A stretch of DNA of 64,000 nucleotides from Curvibacter microcysteis (lineage in GTDB: Bacteria; Pseudomonadota; Gammaproteobacteria; Burkholderiales; Burkholderiaceae_C). The DNA is taken from the NCBI RefSeq assembly GCF_028649455.1, contig NZ_JAQSIO010000002.1, forward strand, positions 186,001 through 250,000, written 5' to 3'. The first letter of the stretch is position 1, and every line of letters begins with the position of its first letter. Made by a program: the position numbers and the translations under genes. The notes beneath the pieces were generated by a model, which searched no databases, was not told the DNA's origin, and saw only the letters and a list, made by a program, of their open reading frames with translations. Shown here one piece after another: positions 26,501 through 35,991 of this stretch.

Positions 26501-27775
26501 TCAGCAGCCGCGCGTGATTGGCATTTCGACTTCAGTGGCGCGCGCCGAGTACTTGCCCAGCTCCAGCTTGGCGATGGCATTGCGGTGCACTTCGTCCGGG
26601 CCGTCGGCAAAGCGCAGCGTGCGGGCGTGGGCGTAGGCCGATGCCAGCGGGAAGTCGTCGCACATGCCACCGCCGCCATGCACTTGCATGGCCCAGTCAA
26701 TCACTTGGCAGGCCATGCTCGGGGCCACGACCTTGATCATGGCGATCTCGGTCTTGGCGACCTTGTTGCCGGCCACGTCCATCATCCAGGCGGCCTTCAG
26801 GGTCAGCAGGCGGGCCATGTCGATCTTGCAGCGGGCTTCGGCGATGCGCTCTTGCGTCACGGTTTGTTGGGCCACGGTCTTGCCGAAGGCCGTGCGTGCG
26901 CTGGCGCGGCGGCACATGAGTTCGAGCGCGCGTTCGGCCAGGCCGATCAGGCGCATGCAGTGGTGAATGCGTCCCGGGCCCAGGCGACCTTGGGCGATTT
27001 CAAAGCCCCGGCCCTCGCCAAGCAGGATGTTGGAGACAGGAACGCGCACGTTGGTGAAGGTCATTTCAACGTGACCATGGGGTGCGTCGTCGTAGCCCAT
27101 CACATTGAGCGGGCGAAGGATGTTGATGCCCTTGGTGTCCGCTGGCACCAGCACCATGCTTTGCTGCGAGTGGCGCGGGGCGTCCGGGTCGGTCTTGCCC
27201 ATGGTGATGTAGACGGCGCAGCGCGGATCTGCGGCGCCCGAGATCCACCACTTGCGGCCGTTGATGACGTACTCGTCACCCTGGCGTTCGATGCGGGTTT
27301 CGATGTTGGTGGCGTCGCTCGAGGCCACGTCGGGTTCGGTCATGGCAAAAGCCGAGCGGATCTTGCCTTCGAGCAAGGGCTTGAGCCAGCGTTCGCGGTT
27401 TTCGGGCGAGCCGTAACGCGCGATGGTTTCCATGTTGCCGGTGTCGGGGGCGGAGCAGTTGAACACCTCGCTCGACCAGGGAACGGCGCCCATGATTTCG
27501 GCCAAGGGAGCGTACTCTTGGTTGGTCAAACCGGCGCCTTCGTAGCCCGAAGCGGCCGCGCTGTCCACCGGCAGGAACAGGTTCCACAGACCGGCGGCTT
27601 GCGCCTTGGGCTTGAGGTTTTCAATGGTTTGCAGCGCGCTCCAGCGCTTGCCTGCCACGGTGTTGGCAGCCAACTCGGCCTTGTACGCATCCTCCGAAGG
27701 GTAGATGTGATCGGCCATGAACTGCTTCAGTCGAGCCTGGAGTTCTTTTGTTTTCGGGGAGTAATCAAAGTCCAT
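26501..27775 (-). CDS. Acyl-CoA dehydrogenase family protein
   Basis: FAD-dependent dehydrogenation of an acyl-CoA; 424 residues. Motifs: [16 protein letters not shown] in the FAD/substrate loop, [20 protein letters not shown], and near the C-terminus [22 protein letters not shown] with [13 protein letters not shown]. This form, with an aminoglycoside-phosphotransferase-like gene next to it, resembles the ACAD10/11 group, in which a kinase-like domain acts on hydroxylated acyl-CoAs before dehydrogenase action. It is last in a minus-strand run Crp/Fnr, phosphotransferase, this gene. GAGAAG precedes the ATG. Confidence 0.93.
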   Translation of the reverse strand: MDFDYSPKTKELQARLKQFMADHIYPSEDAYKAELAANTVAGKRWSALQTIENLKPKAQAAGLWNLFLPVDSAAASGYEGAGLTNQEYAPLAEIMGAVPWSSEVFNCSAPDTGNMETIARYGSPENRERWLKPLLEGKIRSAFAMTEPDVASSDATNIETRIERQGDEYVINGRKWWISGAADPRCAVYITMGKTDPDAPRHSQQSMVLVPADTKGINILRPLNVMGYDDAPHGHVEMTFTNVRVPVSNILLGEGRGFEIAQGRLGPGRIHHCMRLIGLAERALELMCRRASARTAFGKTVAQQTVTQERIAEARCKIDMARLLTLKAAWMMDVAGNKVAKTEIAMIKVVAPSMACQVIDWAMQVHGGGGMCDDFPLASAYAHARTLRFADGPDEVHRNAIAKLELGKYSARATEVEMPITRGC

Positions 27776-27850
27776 GTGCTTCTCCTGTTGGAATGAAAGG
27801 CGCTGAGGCGGTTGCTTCTGGTTGGAAAACGGGGCGAGGGCGCGCAGGGC

Positions 27851-28942
27851 TCAACGGCCAGAGCGCTGGGCAAACTGCCAAGCCATCTCGGCCAGAGGGC
27901 GAGCGCCCGCGGCTGAGCTGACGGCCTGGGCGCTGGAGGCTGTGCCAGCTTCCACGCGTTTGGCAATGCCTTGCAGGATGGCCGCGAGGCGGAACAGGTT
28001 GTAGGCCAGGTAGAAGTTCCAGTCGGCACGCAAGGCCTCGGGTGTGCTCAGGCCGGTGCGCTCGCAGTAGAGGCGGATGTACTCGTCTTCGCTGGGGATG
28101 CCCAGGCTGACCAGGTCCAGACCACCAATGCCCCGGAAGGAGCCCTGCGGGATGTGCCAGGCCATGCAGTGGTAGCTGAAGTCGGCCAGCGGGTGACCCA
28201 GGGTGGACAGCTCCCAGTCCAGCACGGCTTGAACGCGGGGCTCGCTGGGGTGGAACATCAGGTTGTCGAGCCGGTAGTCGCCGTGCACGATGGACACCAT
28301 GCGTTCGTCACGAGCAGCCGCAGGGATGTTGGCGGGCAGCCAGGCCATCAGCTGGTCCATCTCGGGGATGGGCTGGGTGATGGAGGCCACGTACTGCTTG
28401 CTCCAGCGGCCAATCTGGCGCTCGAAGTAATTGCCCGGCTTGCCGTAGCTGGCCAGGCCGCGCTCGGCGAACTTGACGGTGTGCAAGGCGGCGATGACCC
28501 GGTTCATCTCCAGGTAGATCTCGCGCCGTTGGGCGGGCGACATGCCGGGCAGGGACTGGTCCCACATGACGCGGCCGTCGACAAATTCCATCACATAGAA
28601 GGCGCGACCGATGACGTACTCGTCTTCGCACAGGCAGTGCATTTGCGCCACTGGCACTTCGGTGCCCGCCAGGCCCGTCATGACCGCGAACTCGCGCTCG
28701 ATGGCGTGGGCCGAGGGCAGCAACTTGGCCACCGGACCCGGCTTGGCGCGCATCACATAGGACTTGTGCGGCGTGATGAGTTTGTAGGTCGGGTTGGACT
28801 GCCCCCCTTTGAACATCTCGATGCTCAAGGGGCCCTCAAAGCCTGGCAGGTGGACGCCCAGCCACTGGGACAGGGCGGCGATGTCGATGGCGTGTTGCTC
28901 GGACACCGCGCGGGTGCCGACAAAGTGATCGAATTGGCTCAT
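27851..28942 (-). CDS. Phosphotransferase family protein (APH fold, ACAD10/11-type kinase)
   Basis: 363 residues with the aminoglycoside phosphotransferase fold: the glycine loop appears as FKGGQSNPTYKLIT and the Lys/Arg strand as YVMRAKPG. The catalytic loop is IVHGDYRLDNLMFH and the metal Asp sits in AVLDWELSTLGHPLADFSY. In characterised ACAD10/11 systems the equivalent domain phosphorylates 4-hydroxyacyl-CoA, so a role in breakdown of hydroxylated fatty acids is plausible. That is inferred from its neighbour at 26501-27775, 75 bp downstream. It lies 49 bp after the Crp/Fnr gene. Confidence 0.92.
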   Translation of the reverse strand: MSQFDHFVGTRAVSEQHAIDIAALSQWLGVHLPGFEGPLSIEMFKGGQSNPTYKLITPHKSYVMRAKPGPVAKLLPSAHAIEREFAVMTGLAGTEVPVAQMHCLCEDEYVIGRAFYVMEFVDGRVMWDQSLPGMSPAQRREIYLEMNRVIAALHTVKFAERGLASYGKPGNYFERQIGRWSKQYVASITQPIPEMDQLMAWLPANIPAAARDERMVSIVHGDYRLDNLMFHPSEPRVQAVLDWELSTLGHPLADFSYHCMAWHIPQGSFRGIGGLDLVSLGIPSEDEYIRLYCERTGLSTPEALRADWNFYLAYNLFRLAAILQGIAKRVEAGTASSAQAVSSAAGARPLAEMAWQFAQRSGR

Positions 28943-28991
28943 GGGGCTTGGTCTTGTCTCGGGGTTCTTATGGGGGCAGTCAGGGCACTGG

Positions 28992-29711
28992 CTAGACGTC
29001 GCTTTCAGCGATGCGCATCAGGGCATCGCGGTCGCGCACGATCAGGCCACCGGGTTCGATGCGGATGGCTTCTTCGCGCTCCATGGCTTTGAGTTCCTGG
29101 TTCACGCGTTGCCGGGATGCTCCCAGCAACTGCGCCAGCTCTTCTTGGGCCAGGTGCAGGCTGATGCGCATCTCGCGTCCATCCGACAGACTGGGCACGC
29201 CGTAGCTGCGCACCAAATGCACCAACTGCTTGGCCAGCCGGGCGCGAAGGGGCAGGGTGTTGAGGTCTTCCACCAAGCCAAACAGTTGCCGGATGCGCCG
29301 CGCGTGCAGTCGCAGCATGGCTTCGTACAGTTCGACGTGGGTGGCCAGAATCTTCTTGAAGTCGGCTTTGGCGACACACAGGATGGTGGTCTCGCCATGG
29401 GCGTAGGCATCGTGGGTTCGCCGGTCGCCGTCGAAGATGGCCACGTCGCCGAACCAGATGCCCGGCTCCACATACGTCAGCGTGATCTGCTTGCCCGAGA
29501 TGGAGGTGGAGCTCACCCGCACCGCGCCCTTGGCGCAGGCGATCCACTCTTCGGGTGGGTCGCCGCGGGCCGCGATCAGCTCGCCATCGCGGTAACGCTT
29601 GACGTAGGCGCATCGGAGTATGTCGTGCCTGAGTGAGGGTGAAAGGGATGAAAACCAGCGACCTGAATTGATCGCTTCACGTTCTTCGATATTAAGAATC
29701 GGGTCGTCCAT
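28992..29711 (-). CDS. Crp/Fnr family transcriptional regulator
   Basis: 239 residues: cyclic-nucleotide-binding-like beta barrel (about 25-135, with GDLA-like elements in IWFGDVAIFDGDRRTHDAYA), a dimerisation helix, and a C-terminal winged helix. The recognition region is AQLLGASRQRVNQELKAME. There is no N-terminal cysteine cluster, so it is not an Fe-S Fnr. The gene precedes the phosphotransferase and acyl-CoA dehydrogenase genes and probably regulates them. The 234-bp gap before it contains only a GC-rich hairpin without a T tract. Confidence 0.92.
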   Translation of the reverse strand: MDDPILNIEEREAINSGRWFSSLSPSLRHDILRCAYVKRYRDGELIAARGDPPEEWIACAKGAVRVSSTSISGKQITLTYVEPGIWFGDVAIFDGDRRTHDAYAHGETTILCVAKADFKKILATHVELYEAMLRLHARRIRQLFGLVEDLNTLPLRARLAKQLVHLVRSYGVPSLSDGREMRISLHLAQEELAQLLGASRQRVNQELKAMEREEAIRIEPGGLIVRDRDALMRIAESDV

Positions 29712-29945
29712 GGCCTGTCTTTTGCGTGACTGAAAACAGCCCCATTGTCGCGTCTGGGACGAGGCTCTCCCTGGCGTGTTGTCGCCTGCGTGTCTGGGCT
29801 GTTGGCGTGGGGCGGGAGGCCCCGCGTGGTGCGGGGCTTCAGAGGGGGCGGGACGGGGCCTGCGGGCGAGTTGGCGTGCGGGGGGCAGGCTTCACCCGCA
29901 GGGGCCACCGGGACGGCCCCCGAGGGAGGCGCGTCCGGCGGGCAA

Positions 29946-30722
29946 TCAGTAGCGCGGCGTGGTCTTGTCGAGGAAAGCTGCGATACCGATGCCCGCGTTG
30001 GCATGGTGCAGGTTGCGCACAAAGTGATCGCGCTCCGCCGCCAGGTGCTGGGTCAGCGACTGGGTGCCCGCATCGTTGACCAGCTCTTTGATGCTGGCCA
30101 GCGCGTTGGGCGCACGGGCATTGAGTTGTTCGGCCAACTTCAAGGCCTCGGCCAGGGCCTGGCCCGGTTCGCACACCCGGTTCACCAGTCCGTGCTGCTG
30201 CAGGGCGTCGGCACCGATGCGGCTGCCGCACATCAACAGCTCATTGACCAGTGCGCGCGGCAGGGCGCGCGCCAGGCTCCAGCTGCCGCCGCCGTCGGGC
30301 GACAGGGCGATGTTGCTGTAGGCCATGACGAACTGAGCGTCGCGTGCGGCAGTCAGAAAGTCACACGCCAGGGCCAGCGAGAAGCCCGCGCCCGCCGCTG
30401 CACCCTCGACTGCGGCAATCACCGGCTTGGGAAACACGCGGATCGATTCGATCCAGCTGTGCAGCCCTTCAATGCTGTCTGCCTGGACCTGTGGGGGTAA
30501 CTCACGGTTGCCTTGCAGGCGTCGCAGGTTGCCGCCGGCGCAGAACCAGGGGCCCTCACCGGTGATGACCACCGAACGCACATCGGCGTTGCTCTCGGCC
30601 ACGTTCAGGGCCTCGATGCCCGCGGCGTACATCTCCGGGCCCAGCGCATTGCGGAACTCGGGGTTGCTCAGGGTCAGCACCAGGGTCTGGCCCTGGCTGT
30701 GGCTCTTGAGTTCGGCGCTCAT
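29946..30722 (-). CDS. Enoyl-CoA hydratase/isomerase family protein (resembles oxepin-CoA hydrolase, alternative type)
   Basis: Crotonase-fold enzyme, 258 residues. The oxyanion-hole regions are WFCAGGNLRRL and AAAGAGFSLALACDF; the site segment NIALSPDGGGSWSLARALP has Asp rather than the usual Glu at the first catalytic position, as in several non-hydratase crotonases. The gene begins 4 bp after the 3-hydroxyacyl-CoA dehydrogenase, so the two form an operon. The pairing with a PaaH-like enzyme suggests aromatic-acid or fatty-acid catabolism; the exact substrate is not fixed by the sequence. Confidence 0.88.
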   Translation of the reverse strand: MSAELKSHSQGQTLVLTLSNPEFRNALGPEMYAAGIEALNVAESNADVRSVVITGEGPWFCAGGNLRRLQGNRELPPQVQADSIEGLHSWIESIRVFPKPVIAAVEGAAAGAGFSLALACDFLTAARDAQFVMAYSNIALSPDGGGSWSLARALPRALVNELLMCGSRIGADALQQHGLVNRVCEPGQALAEALKLAEQLNARAPNALASIKELVNDAGTQSLTQHLAAERDHFVRNLHHANAGIGIAAFLDKTTPRY

Positions 30723-30726
30723 GGGT

Positions 30727-32247
30727 TCAGCTTTCTTCGTGCTTCAGGCTCAGGCCAATGGCGCCACGGCGGCGCAGCCAGGGGCTGGGGCGGTAGCGCT
30801 GATCGCCATACACGGTTTGCATGTTGAACAGCACCTCCAGCACATTGGTGGGGCCATAGCGGTCGCCCATGCTCAGGGGGCCCATCGGGTAGCCCAGGCC
30901 CAGGGTCACGGCCAGCTCCAGATCGCCAGGGCTGCAAATGCCCTGCTGGCAGATGTCGGTGGCGATGTTGATGATGGTGCCCACCACGCGCTGGGTGACA
31001 AAGCCTCCGCTGTCACGGATGACGCTGACCGCCTTGCCGTCGCGCGCAAACAGGGCGTGTGCCGCGTCGCGCATGTCTTCGCGCGTGGCCGGGTTGGTGG
31101 CCAGCACACGGCGGCGGGTGCTGGCGTCGTCGACCAGCATGTCAATGCCCACGGTGCGGCTGGGGTCGAGTCGCTCGACCACCGCGACGGTGGTCACGTC
31201 GAAGCCCAGCGGAGCGACCAGGGTGAGCGCATGAGGGGAGGGGGAGGCGCCGGTCTCGATGGTGGCGCCCAAGTCCTTCAGCAGTTGGTACAGCTCAGCG
31301 CGGCGGGCTGCTCGGCTGGACACCCACACGGGCGGCATTTCCTGCACCTGAGGCACGGGTTGCTCGGGAGGCATTTGCGCCTGGCCGTCGACATAGCGGT
31401 AAAAGCCCTGGCCGGTCTTGCGGCCCAGCAGGCCGCCACTGAGGCGCTGAGCGGTGATCACGCTGGGGCGGTAGCGCGCCTCTTCGTGGTACTGGTGGTA
31501 GATCGACTCCATCACCGGGTGCGAGACATCCAGGCCCGTCAGGTCCAGCAACTCGAAGGGGCCGAGCTTGAAGCCAATTTGGTCCCTCAGGATGCGATCG
31601 ATGGTGGCGAAGTCGGTCACGCCTTCGGACACGATGCGCAAGGCCTCGGTGCCGTAGCCGCGGCCGGCGTGGTTGACGATGAAGCCCGGGGTGTCCTGAG
31701 CACGCACCGGCGTGTGGCCAATCTGGCGCGCGTACGCGCTCAGGTCGTCGCACACCGAAGCGTCGGTGGCCAAACCGGCAATCACCTCCACCACCTTCAT
31801 CAGCGGCACGGGATTGAAGAAGTGGTAGCCAGCGACCCGACCGGGGCGCTCGCAAGCCGAGGCGATGGCCGTCACGGACAGCGACGATGTGTTACTGGCC
31901 AGCACGGCTTCCGGCGCGACCACGGTTTCAAGTTGTTTGAACAAGGACTTCTTGATGTCCAGGTTCTCCACAATGGCTTCGACCACCAAGTGGGCATCAG
32001 CCAAGTCTGAAAGTTGCTCAGCCACCACAAGGCGCTGGGCATAAGTGTGAACATCCTCACCGCTCAGCCGTCCTTTTTCGGCCAATCGTCCCCATTGGGC
32101 GATGATCTCAGCCTGGGCCAGGGCCGCAGCGCCCGGCTTGCTGTCATGCAAGAGAACCTGACTACCGGCTTGGGCTGCGAGTTGAGCGATGCCTCGTCCC
32201 ATGGCGCCGGTGCCCACAATAGCGACATTCTGATAAATTATTTTCAT
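30727..32247 (-). CDS. 3-hydroxyacyl-CoA dehydrogenase, PaaH-like
   Basis: NAD-dependent oxidation of 3-hydroxyacyl-CoA to 3-ketoacyl-CoA; 506 residues. The Rossmann motif VAIVGTGAMGRGIAQLAA is at the N-terminus, with the catalytic His in GYHFFNPVPLMK and SNTSSLSVTAIAS before it. Two C-terminal HCDH domains follow (FIVNHAGRGYGTEAL and FVTQRVVGTIINIA), the extended PaaH/HbdA form. I chose ATG 32245-32247 because upstream codons lack a Rossmann strand. The upstream region, shared with the fimV-like gene, is unusually AT-rich. Confidence 0.94.
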   Translation of the reverse strand: MKIIYQNVAIVGTGAMGRGIAQLAAQAGSQVLLHDSKPGAAALAQAEIIAQWGRLAEKGRLSGEDVHTYAQRLVVAEQLSDLADAHLVVEAIVENLDIKKSLFKQLETVVAPEAVLASNTSSLSVTAIASACERPGRVAGYHFFNPVPLMKVVEVIAGLATDASVCDDLSAYARQIGHTPVRAQDTPGFIVNHAGRGYGTEALRIVSEGVTDFATIDRILRDQIGFKLGPFELLDLTGLDVSHPVMESIYHQYHEEARYRPSVITAQRLSGGLLGRKTGQGFYRYVDGQAQMPPEQPVPQVQEMPPVWVSSRAARRAELYQLLKDLGATIETGASPSPHALTLVAPLGFDVTTVAVVERLDPSRTVGIDMLVDDASTRRRVLATNPATREDMRDAAHALFARDGKAVSVIRDSGGFVTQRVVGTIINIATDICQQGICSPGDLELAVTLGLGYPMGPLSMGDRYGPTNVLEVLFNMQTVYGDQRYRPSPWLRRRGAIGLSLKHEES

Positions 32248-32317
32248 CTTTGAATTATCTCTTGGTTGGTGAATTGGGGTGTTGTGCCAAAATCGGCGAT
32301 AAAGCAAACGATAAATT

Positions 32318-34666
32318 GTGAAAATACGTAATATTTTCGTCGGGGTGGCCTTGGTGGCGATGACTGGTAGCAGTTTTTCGCTGAGCCTGGGGAGGGTTCG
32401 CGGAACTGCCGTCTTGGGGCAGCCGTTGACGCTTTCGTTTGAGCTCAAGGCCGAAGCGGGTGAAGATTTTGACCCCGCCTGTCTGGATGTCGTGGTGTTT
32501 CAGGGCGACTCGAGGATAGAAGGCTCTCGCATGACCCTCAGTGCCAGCGGCACGGGTGTCGATCGGGTGCTGCGTCTCAAAACGTCGGTGCCTGTGGACG
32601 AGCCTGCGGTCAGCGTGACCCTGCGTGCGGGCTGTGACGTCAAGACTTCGCGTCGTTATGTGTTGTTGACCGAGCTGCCGCAAGACGGTGCGGGCGCAGT
32701 TCAATCGGCAGATGCTCCTCTGGTACGGGCTCCTGTGGCCACTGGCGCGGGTTCGACGCTCTCCACCAATTTGTCCAGCTCACCCTTGCCGCCGCTGGCG
32801 GGCAAAGCGGCGCAGCCCCGCGAGCCTTCCAGAGCGCGCTCCAAGACTTCTGATGCTGCACCTGTGGCCCAACGCACGGAGTCGGTATCCAACAGCCCAC
32901 GCAAGCCCAAAGAACCCGCGGCAAGCGCTACCAAAGCGCGGCTGAAGTTGGACGCTCCGACCGGGACTGCTGTGGACTACACGGCCGGTTTGCGCTTTTC
33001 GCCATCGCTCGCCGTGGTTCCGCAGGATGCAAGCTCACCCCAACGCGTCGAGGCGCTGGCGGCATGGAGCGCCCTCAACCGGTCCTTGGAGCAGGTGTTG
33101 GCCGACGCAGACAAGCGCAATGGGCTCGAAGCCGAGAACAAGCGCTTGAAGGCTGCAGGCCAAACTGCGCAAGAACAGGTCCATGATTTGCAGGCACGTC
33201 TGACGCAAGCAGAAGAAGAACGCTATGCCAACCCTGTGGTCTATGGGTTGGTGGCGGGCTTGCTTTTGTTGCTGGGCGCGGGTGCCTATGTGTGGCGACG
33301 CCAGGGCCAGCAGCCTGTCAAAGACAAGCCATTGGTCACCCCTCCCGGCACGCCGGTTGGCAAGGTCAAACGCAAGGGTAAGACGCCCTGGTGGCAGGCC
33401 GGTTTGAAGGGCTCGGGTGGGGCTGTTGGGGCCTCCCGCGAGGAAAACCCCGGCTCGACGTTGGAGGCTGCCGCCAGTGAGTTACCCAAAAACCCGTCTG
33501 ACCGTCCTGCTTTTGAGCCTTCGGTCAGCGGCCTGCATGTGGATCTGGATTTGAGCGAGTCGGCCTTCCGCCGACTCGAAGACCTGGGTGCTGCCCCCGC
33601 CGCGGCCGTCGCGCCCGCGATCGATTCACTGCTGAACTCGGTGGCGGCGAACGCCACCGCCCTGCCGTCCCAAACGGAGGGCGGCAGCAAGGCGCCATTG
33701 GACCTGTTCGACGTTCAGCAGCACGCTGAGTTTTTTGTCTCTCTGGGGCAGTACGACGAAGCCATTGAAGTGCTTCAAAAGCACATTGAGACCTTCCCTG
33801 AGGCGACGCCCCTGGCCTACTTGGACTTGCTGAAGATTCACCACATGCTCAGCCGCACCGGTGAATATGCCCATTGGCGCGAGCGCTTCAACGCGGTGTT
33901 CAGCGCGGAAGTCCCCCCTTTCAGTGCGTTTGCCAAGGGCGGCAAGTCTTTGGAGTCTTATCCGCGCACCTTGTCGTACCTCGAGAAGGTCTGGGGTTCG
34001 GCTCGGGCCCTGGTGGCGGTCGAAGACAGTCTGTTTCGTGCCCACGCCGTGTCGATTGGCGAATTCTTCGACCTGGAGGCCTTCAAAGACCTTCTGGTGT
34101 TGCAAGCGGTTGCTCGGCAATTGGCCCAGGATGCCTCCCTGCAGGGAACCCCCACCGTGGAGTCTCGTGTCCAGGCTGGGGACCTGTCCATGGCCTTCCA
34201 GTCGGCCCGGGACGTGCACGCCAGCACGACCCCGGCCCAGTTGCCGGTCGCCTTCATGCCAGTGGAGCCCATCTCGGGTTTTGGTCCTTCGACCCAAATG
34301 CCAAACCCCGACAGCTTGTTGGACTTGGATTTGAGCGATTTAAGCAGTGACGCCAAAGCTCCCCCTGCGGCTCCGGCACCCAGTGTCCCGAACAGTGTCA
34401 TGCCGGCACTGATGGATCTGGATTTGGACAGCTTGCCCCCGCCCAGGGCCGAGGCCGTTCCCGCTTTGCCCAGCATGGTGTCTCCCCTGGATTCACCCTT
34501 GGACTTTGTGCTGGATTCGACCTCCATGCCTTCGCCCTTGGATGTCGAACTCAGCCTGCCGCAAGAGCCCAACTCAGGGTTGGACGACAGCCACATGATT
34601 GATTTCGACATGTTTGAAGCCGACCTCCTCAAGGCCAGCAAGCAGAGCAAGGGCTCGAAGGGCTAG
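32318..34666 (+). CDS. FimV/HubP-like polar protein lacking an evident LysM domain
   Basis: 782 residues, starting at GTG 32318. A signal peptide leads into a FimV N-terminal domain (SLSLGRVRGTAVLGQPL then CLDVVVFQGDS). Next come a Ser/Ala/Pro-rich stretch, a short coiled coil (about 265-300, LEAENKRLKAAGQ), one membrane helix (about 306-326, then basic residues), and a cytoplasmic part. The latter holds a TPR-like block (EFFVSLGQYDEAIEVLQKH) and acidic repeats such as DLDLSDLSSD and MDLDLDSL. The final acidic helix ends DFDMFEADLLKASKQSKG. FimV/HubP proteins organise cell poles, type IV pili and chemotaxis. The peptidoglycan-binding LysM usual in FimV is not visible. It stands alone on its strand. 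Confidence 0.82.
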   Translation: MKIRNIFVGVALVAMTGSSFSLSLGRVRGTAVLGQPLTLSFELKAEAGEDFDPACLDVVVFQGDSRIEGSRMTLSASGTGVDRVLRLKTSVPVDEPAVSVTLRAGCDVKTSRRYVLLTELPQDGAGAVQSADAPLVRAPVATGAGSTLSTNLSSSPLPPLAGKAAQPREPSRARSKTSDAAPVAQRTESVSNSPRKPKEPAASATKARLKLDAPTGTAVDYTAGLRFSPSLAVVPQDASSPQRVEALAAWSALNRSLEQVLADADKRNGLEAENKRLKAAGQTAQEQVHDLQARLTQAEEERYANPVVYGLVAGLLLLLGAGAYVWRRQGQQPVKDKPLVTPPGTPVGKVKRKGKTPWWQAGLKGSGGAVGASREENPGSTLEAAASELPKNPSDRPAFEPSVSGLHVDLDLSESAFRRLEDLGAAPAAAVAPAIDSLLNSVAANATALPSQTEGGSKAPLDLFDVQQHAEFFVSLGQYDEAIEVLQKHIETFPEATPLAYLDLLKIHHMLSRTGEYAHWRERFNAVFSAEVPPFSAFAKGGKSLESYPRTLSYLEKVWGSARALVAVEDSLFRAHAVSIGEFFDLEAFKDLLVLQAVARQLAQDASLQGTPTVESRVQAGDLSMAFQSARDVHASTTPAQLPVAFMPVEPISGFGPSTQMPNPDSLLDLDLSDLSSDAKAPPAAPAPSVPNSVMPALMDLDLDSLPPPRAEAVPALPSMVSPLDSPLDFVLDSTSMPSPLDVELSLPQEPNSGLDDSHMIDFDMFEADLLKASKQSKGSKG

Positions 34667-34735
34667 CCAAGCCTCTGCTTTGGCGCGGTCAGCCACGGCG
34701 GTGGTGGCGCTCAAGGCCTTCTTGGAAGCCAGGAT

Positions 34736-34763
34736 CAGCCCCTTCCGGTCAGGGGCTGTTCAA
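34736..34763 (+). terminator. Hairpin between fimV-like gene and convergent dehydrogenase
   Basis: CAGCCCC (34736-34742) pairs with GGGGCTG (34752-34758) around a 9-nt loop, followed by TTCAAG. It lies 70 bp after the fimV-like stop and 24 bp beyond the convergent dehydrogenase stop. The T tract is poor, so it may terminate weakly or serve mRNA 3'-end protection. Confidence 0.4.
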
Positions 34764-34781
34764 GCGCCTTGGCCGGGAGAG

Positions 34782-35789
34782 TCAGCGGCGAACCTGAAGC
34801 GCACCAGGGTTCACGATATTCGTCGGCGTGCCCCGGATGTAATTGACGACGTTGTCAAACGCAGCACCAAAGTAAAGCTCATAACTGTCTTGCTCGACAT
34901 AACCAATGTGCGGCGTGCAGATGCAGTTCTCCAGCCTGAGCAGGGCATGGCCTTGCAAAATGGGCTCGCTCTCAAACACGTCCACAGCCGCCATGCCGGG
35001 GCGGCCCCGGTTCAAGGCTGCAATCAGCGCATCGGGTTCCAGCAGCTCAGCGCGCGAGGTGTTCACGATCAAGGAGCTCGGCTTCATGCGTGACAGGTCT
35101 TCCAGCGTGATCAGGCCGCGCGTTTCGTCGTTCAGGCGCAGGTGCAGGGACAGCACATCACATTGCTCGAAAAACTCCTCCCGGCTGGTGGCGGCCTGGT
35201 AGCCATCTGCCAGCGCTTGTGCACGCGAGGCTTCACGACCCCAGACCCGCACACTCATGCCAAAGGCGGCGCCATAGCTGGCGACCAACTGCCCAATCTT
35301 GCCGTAGCCCCAGATGCCCAGGGTCTTGCCCCGCAGCACAGCGCCCAGCCCGAAGTTGGCCGGCATGGACGCGGAGCGCAGGCCCGACTGCTGCCAGGCG
35401 CCATGCTTGAGGTTGGAGATGTACTGCGGCAGGCGCCGCATGCTGGCCATGATCAGCGCCCAGGTCAGTTCCGCCGGGGCCACCGGGGAGCCCACGCCTT
35501 CGGCCACAGCAACGCCGCGTTCCGTGCAGGCGCCGACATCGATGTGGCTGCCGACTTTGCCCGTTTGGGAAATCAAACGCAGCTTGGGCAGCTTTTCAAT
35601 CAGCTGGCGTGGCAATTGGGTCCGCTCACGGATCAGCACGATCACCTCAGCGTCTTTGAGGCGAACCGACAACTGACCAAGGCCCTTGACGGTGTTGGTG
35701 TACACCTTGGCGGAGTAGGGGTCGAGACGGGCAGCGCAATTGAGTTTGCGCACTGCGTCCTGGTAGTCGTCCAGTATCACAATGTTCAT
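34782..35789 (-). CDS. D-2-hydroxyacid dehydrogenase family protein
   Basis: NAD(P)-dependent 2-hydroxyacid dehydrogenase, 335 residues from the ATG at 35787-35789. The cofactor motif LGIWGYGKIGQLVASY has the GxGxxG pattern; the catalytic set is Arg in VNTSRAELLE, Glu in VDVFESEP and His in CTPHIGYVEQ. The beginning MNIVILDDYQDAVRKLNCAA is characteristic of a subgroup common in Burkholderiales whose substrate is unassigned. It is monocistronic, convergent with the fimV-like gene. Confidence 0.92.
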   Translation of the reverse strand: MNIVILDDYQDAVRKLNCAARLDPYSAKVYTNTVKGLGQLSVRLKDAEVIVLIRERTQLPRQLIEKLPKLRLISQTGKVGSHIDVGACTERGVAVAEGVGSPVAPAELTWALIMASMRRLPQYISNLKHGAWQQSGLRSASMPANFGLGAVLRGKTLGIWGYGKIGQLVASYGAAFGMSVRVWGREASRAQALADGYQAATSREEFFEQCDVLSLHLRLNDETRGLITLEDLSRMKPSSLIVNTSRAELLEPDALIAALNRGRPGMAAVDVFESEPILQGHALLRLENCICTPHIGYVEQDSYELYFGAAFDNVVNYIRGTPTNIVNPGALQVRR

Positions 35790-35991
35790 CCCCTGATTGT
35801 GCCTTGCCTGCGCCGGCTGCTCGGTGTTCTCAACCGTACCAATCGGTCCTAGTTGGCGATTGATGGTCACCTGTGGGGCTTTGGCCGGCCAGTTTCGGGC
35901 GCTCAGAAGCCAACGGGGTGCTTGCTGGGGCTCGGTGCTGCGGCGGCGCCAGCCTCACAGAGTCCATTTGTCGAACAGGGCATGCCCATGC

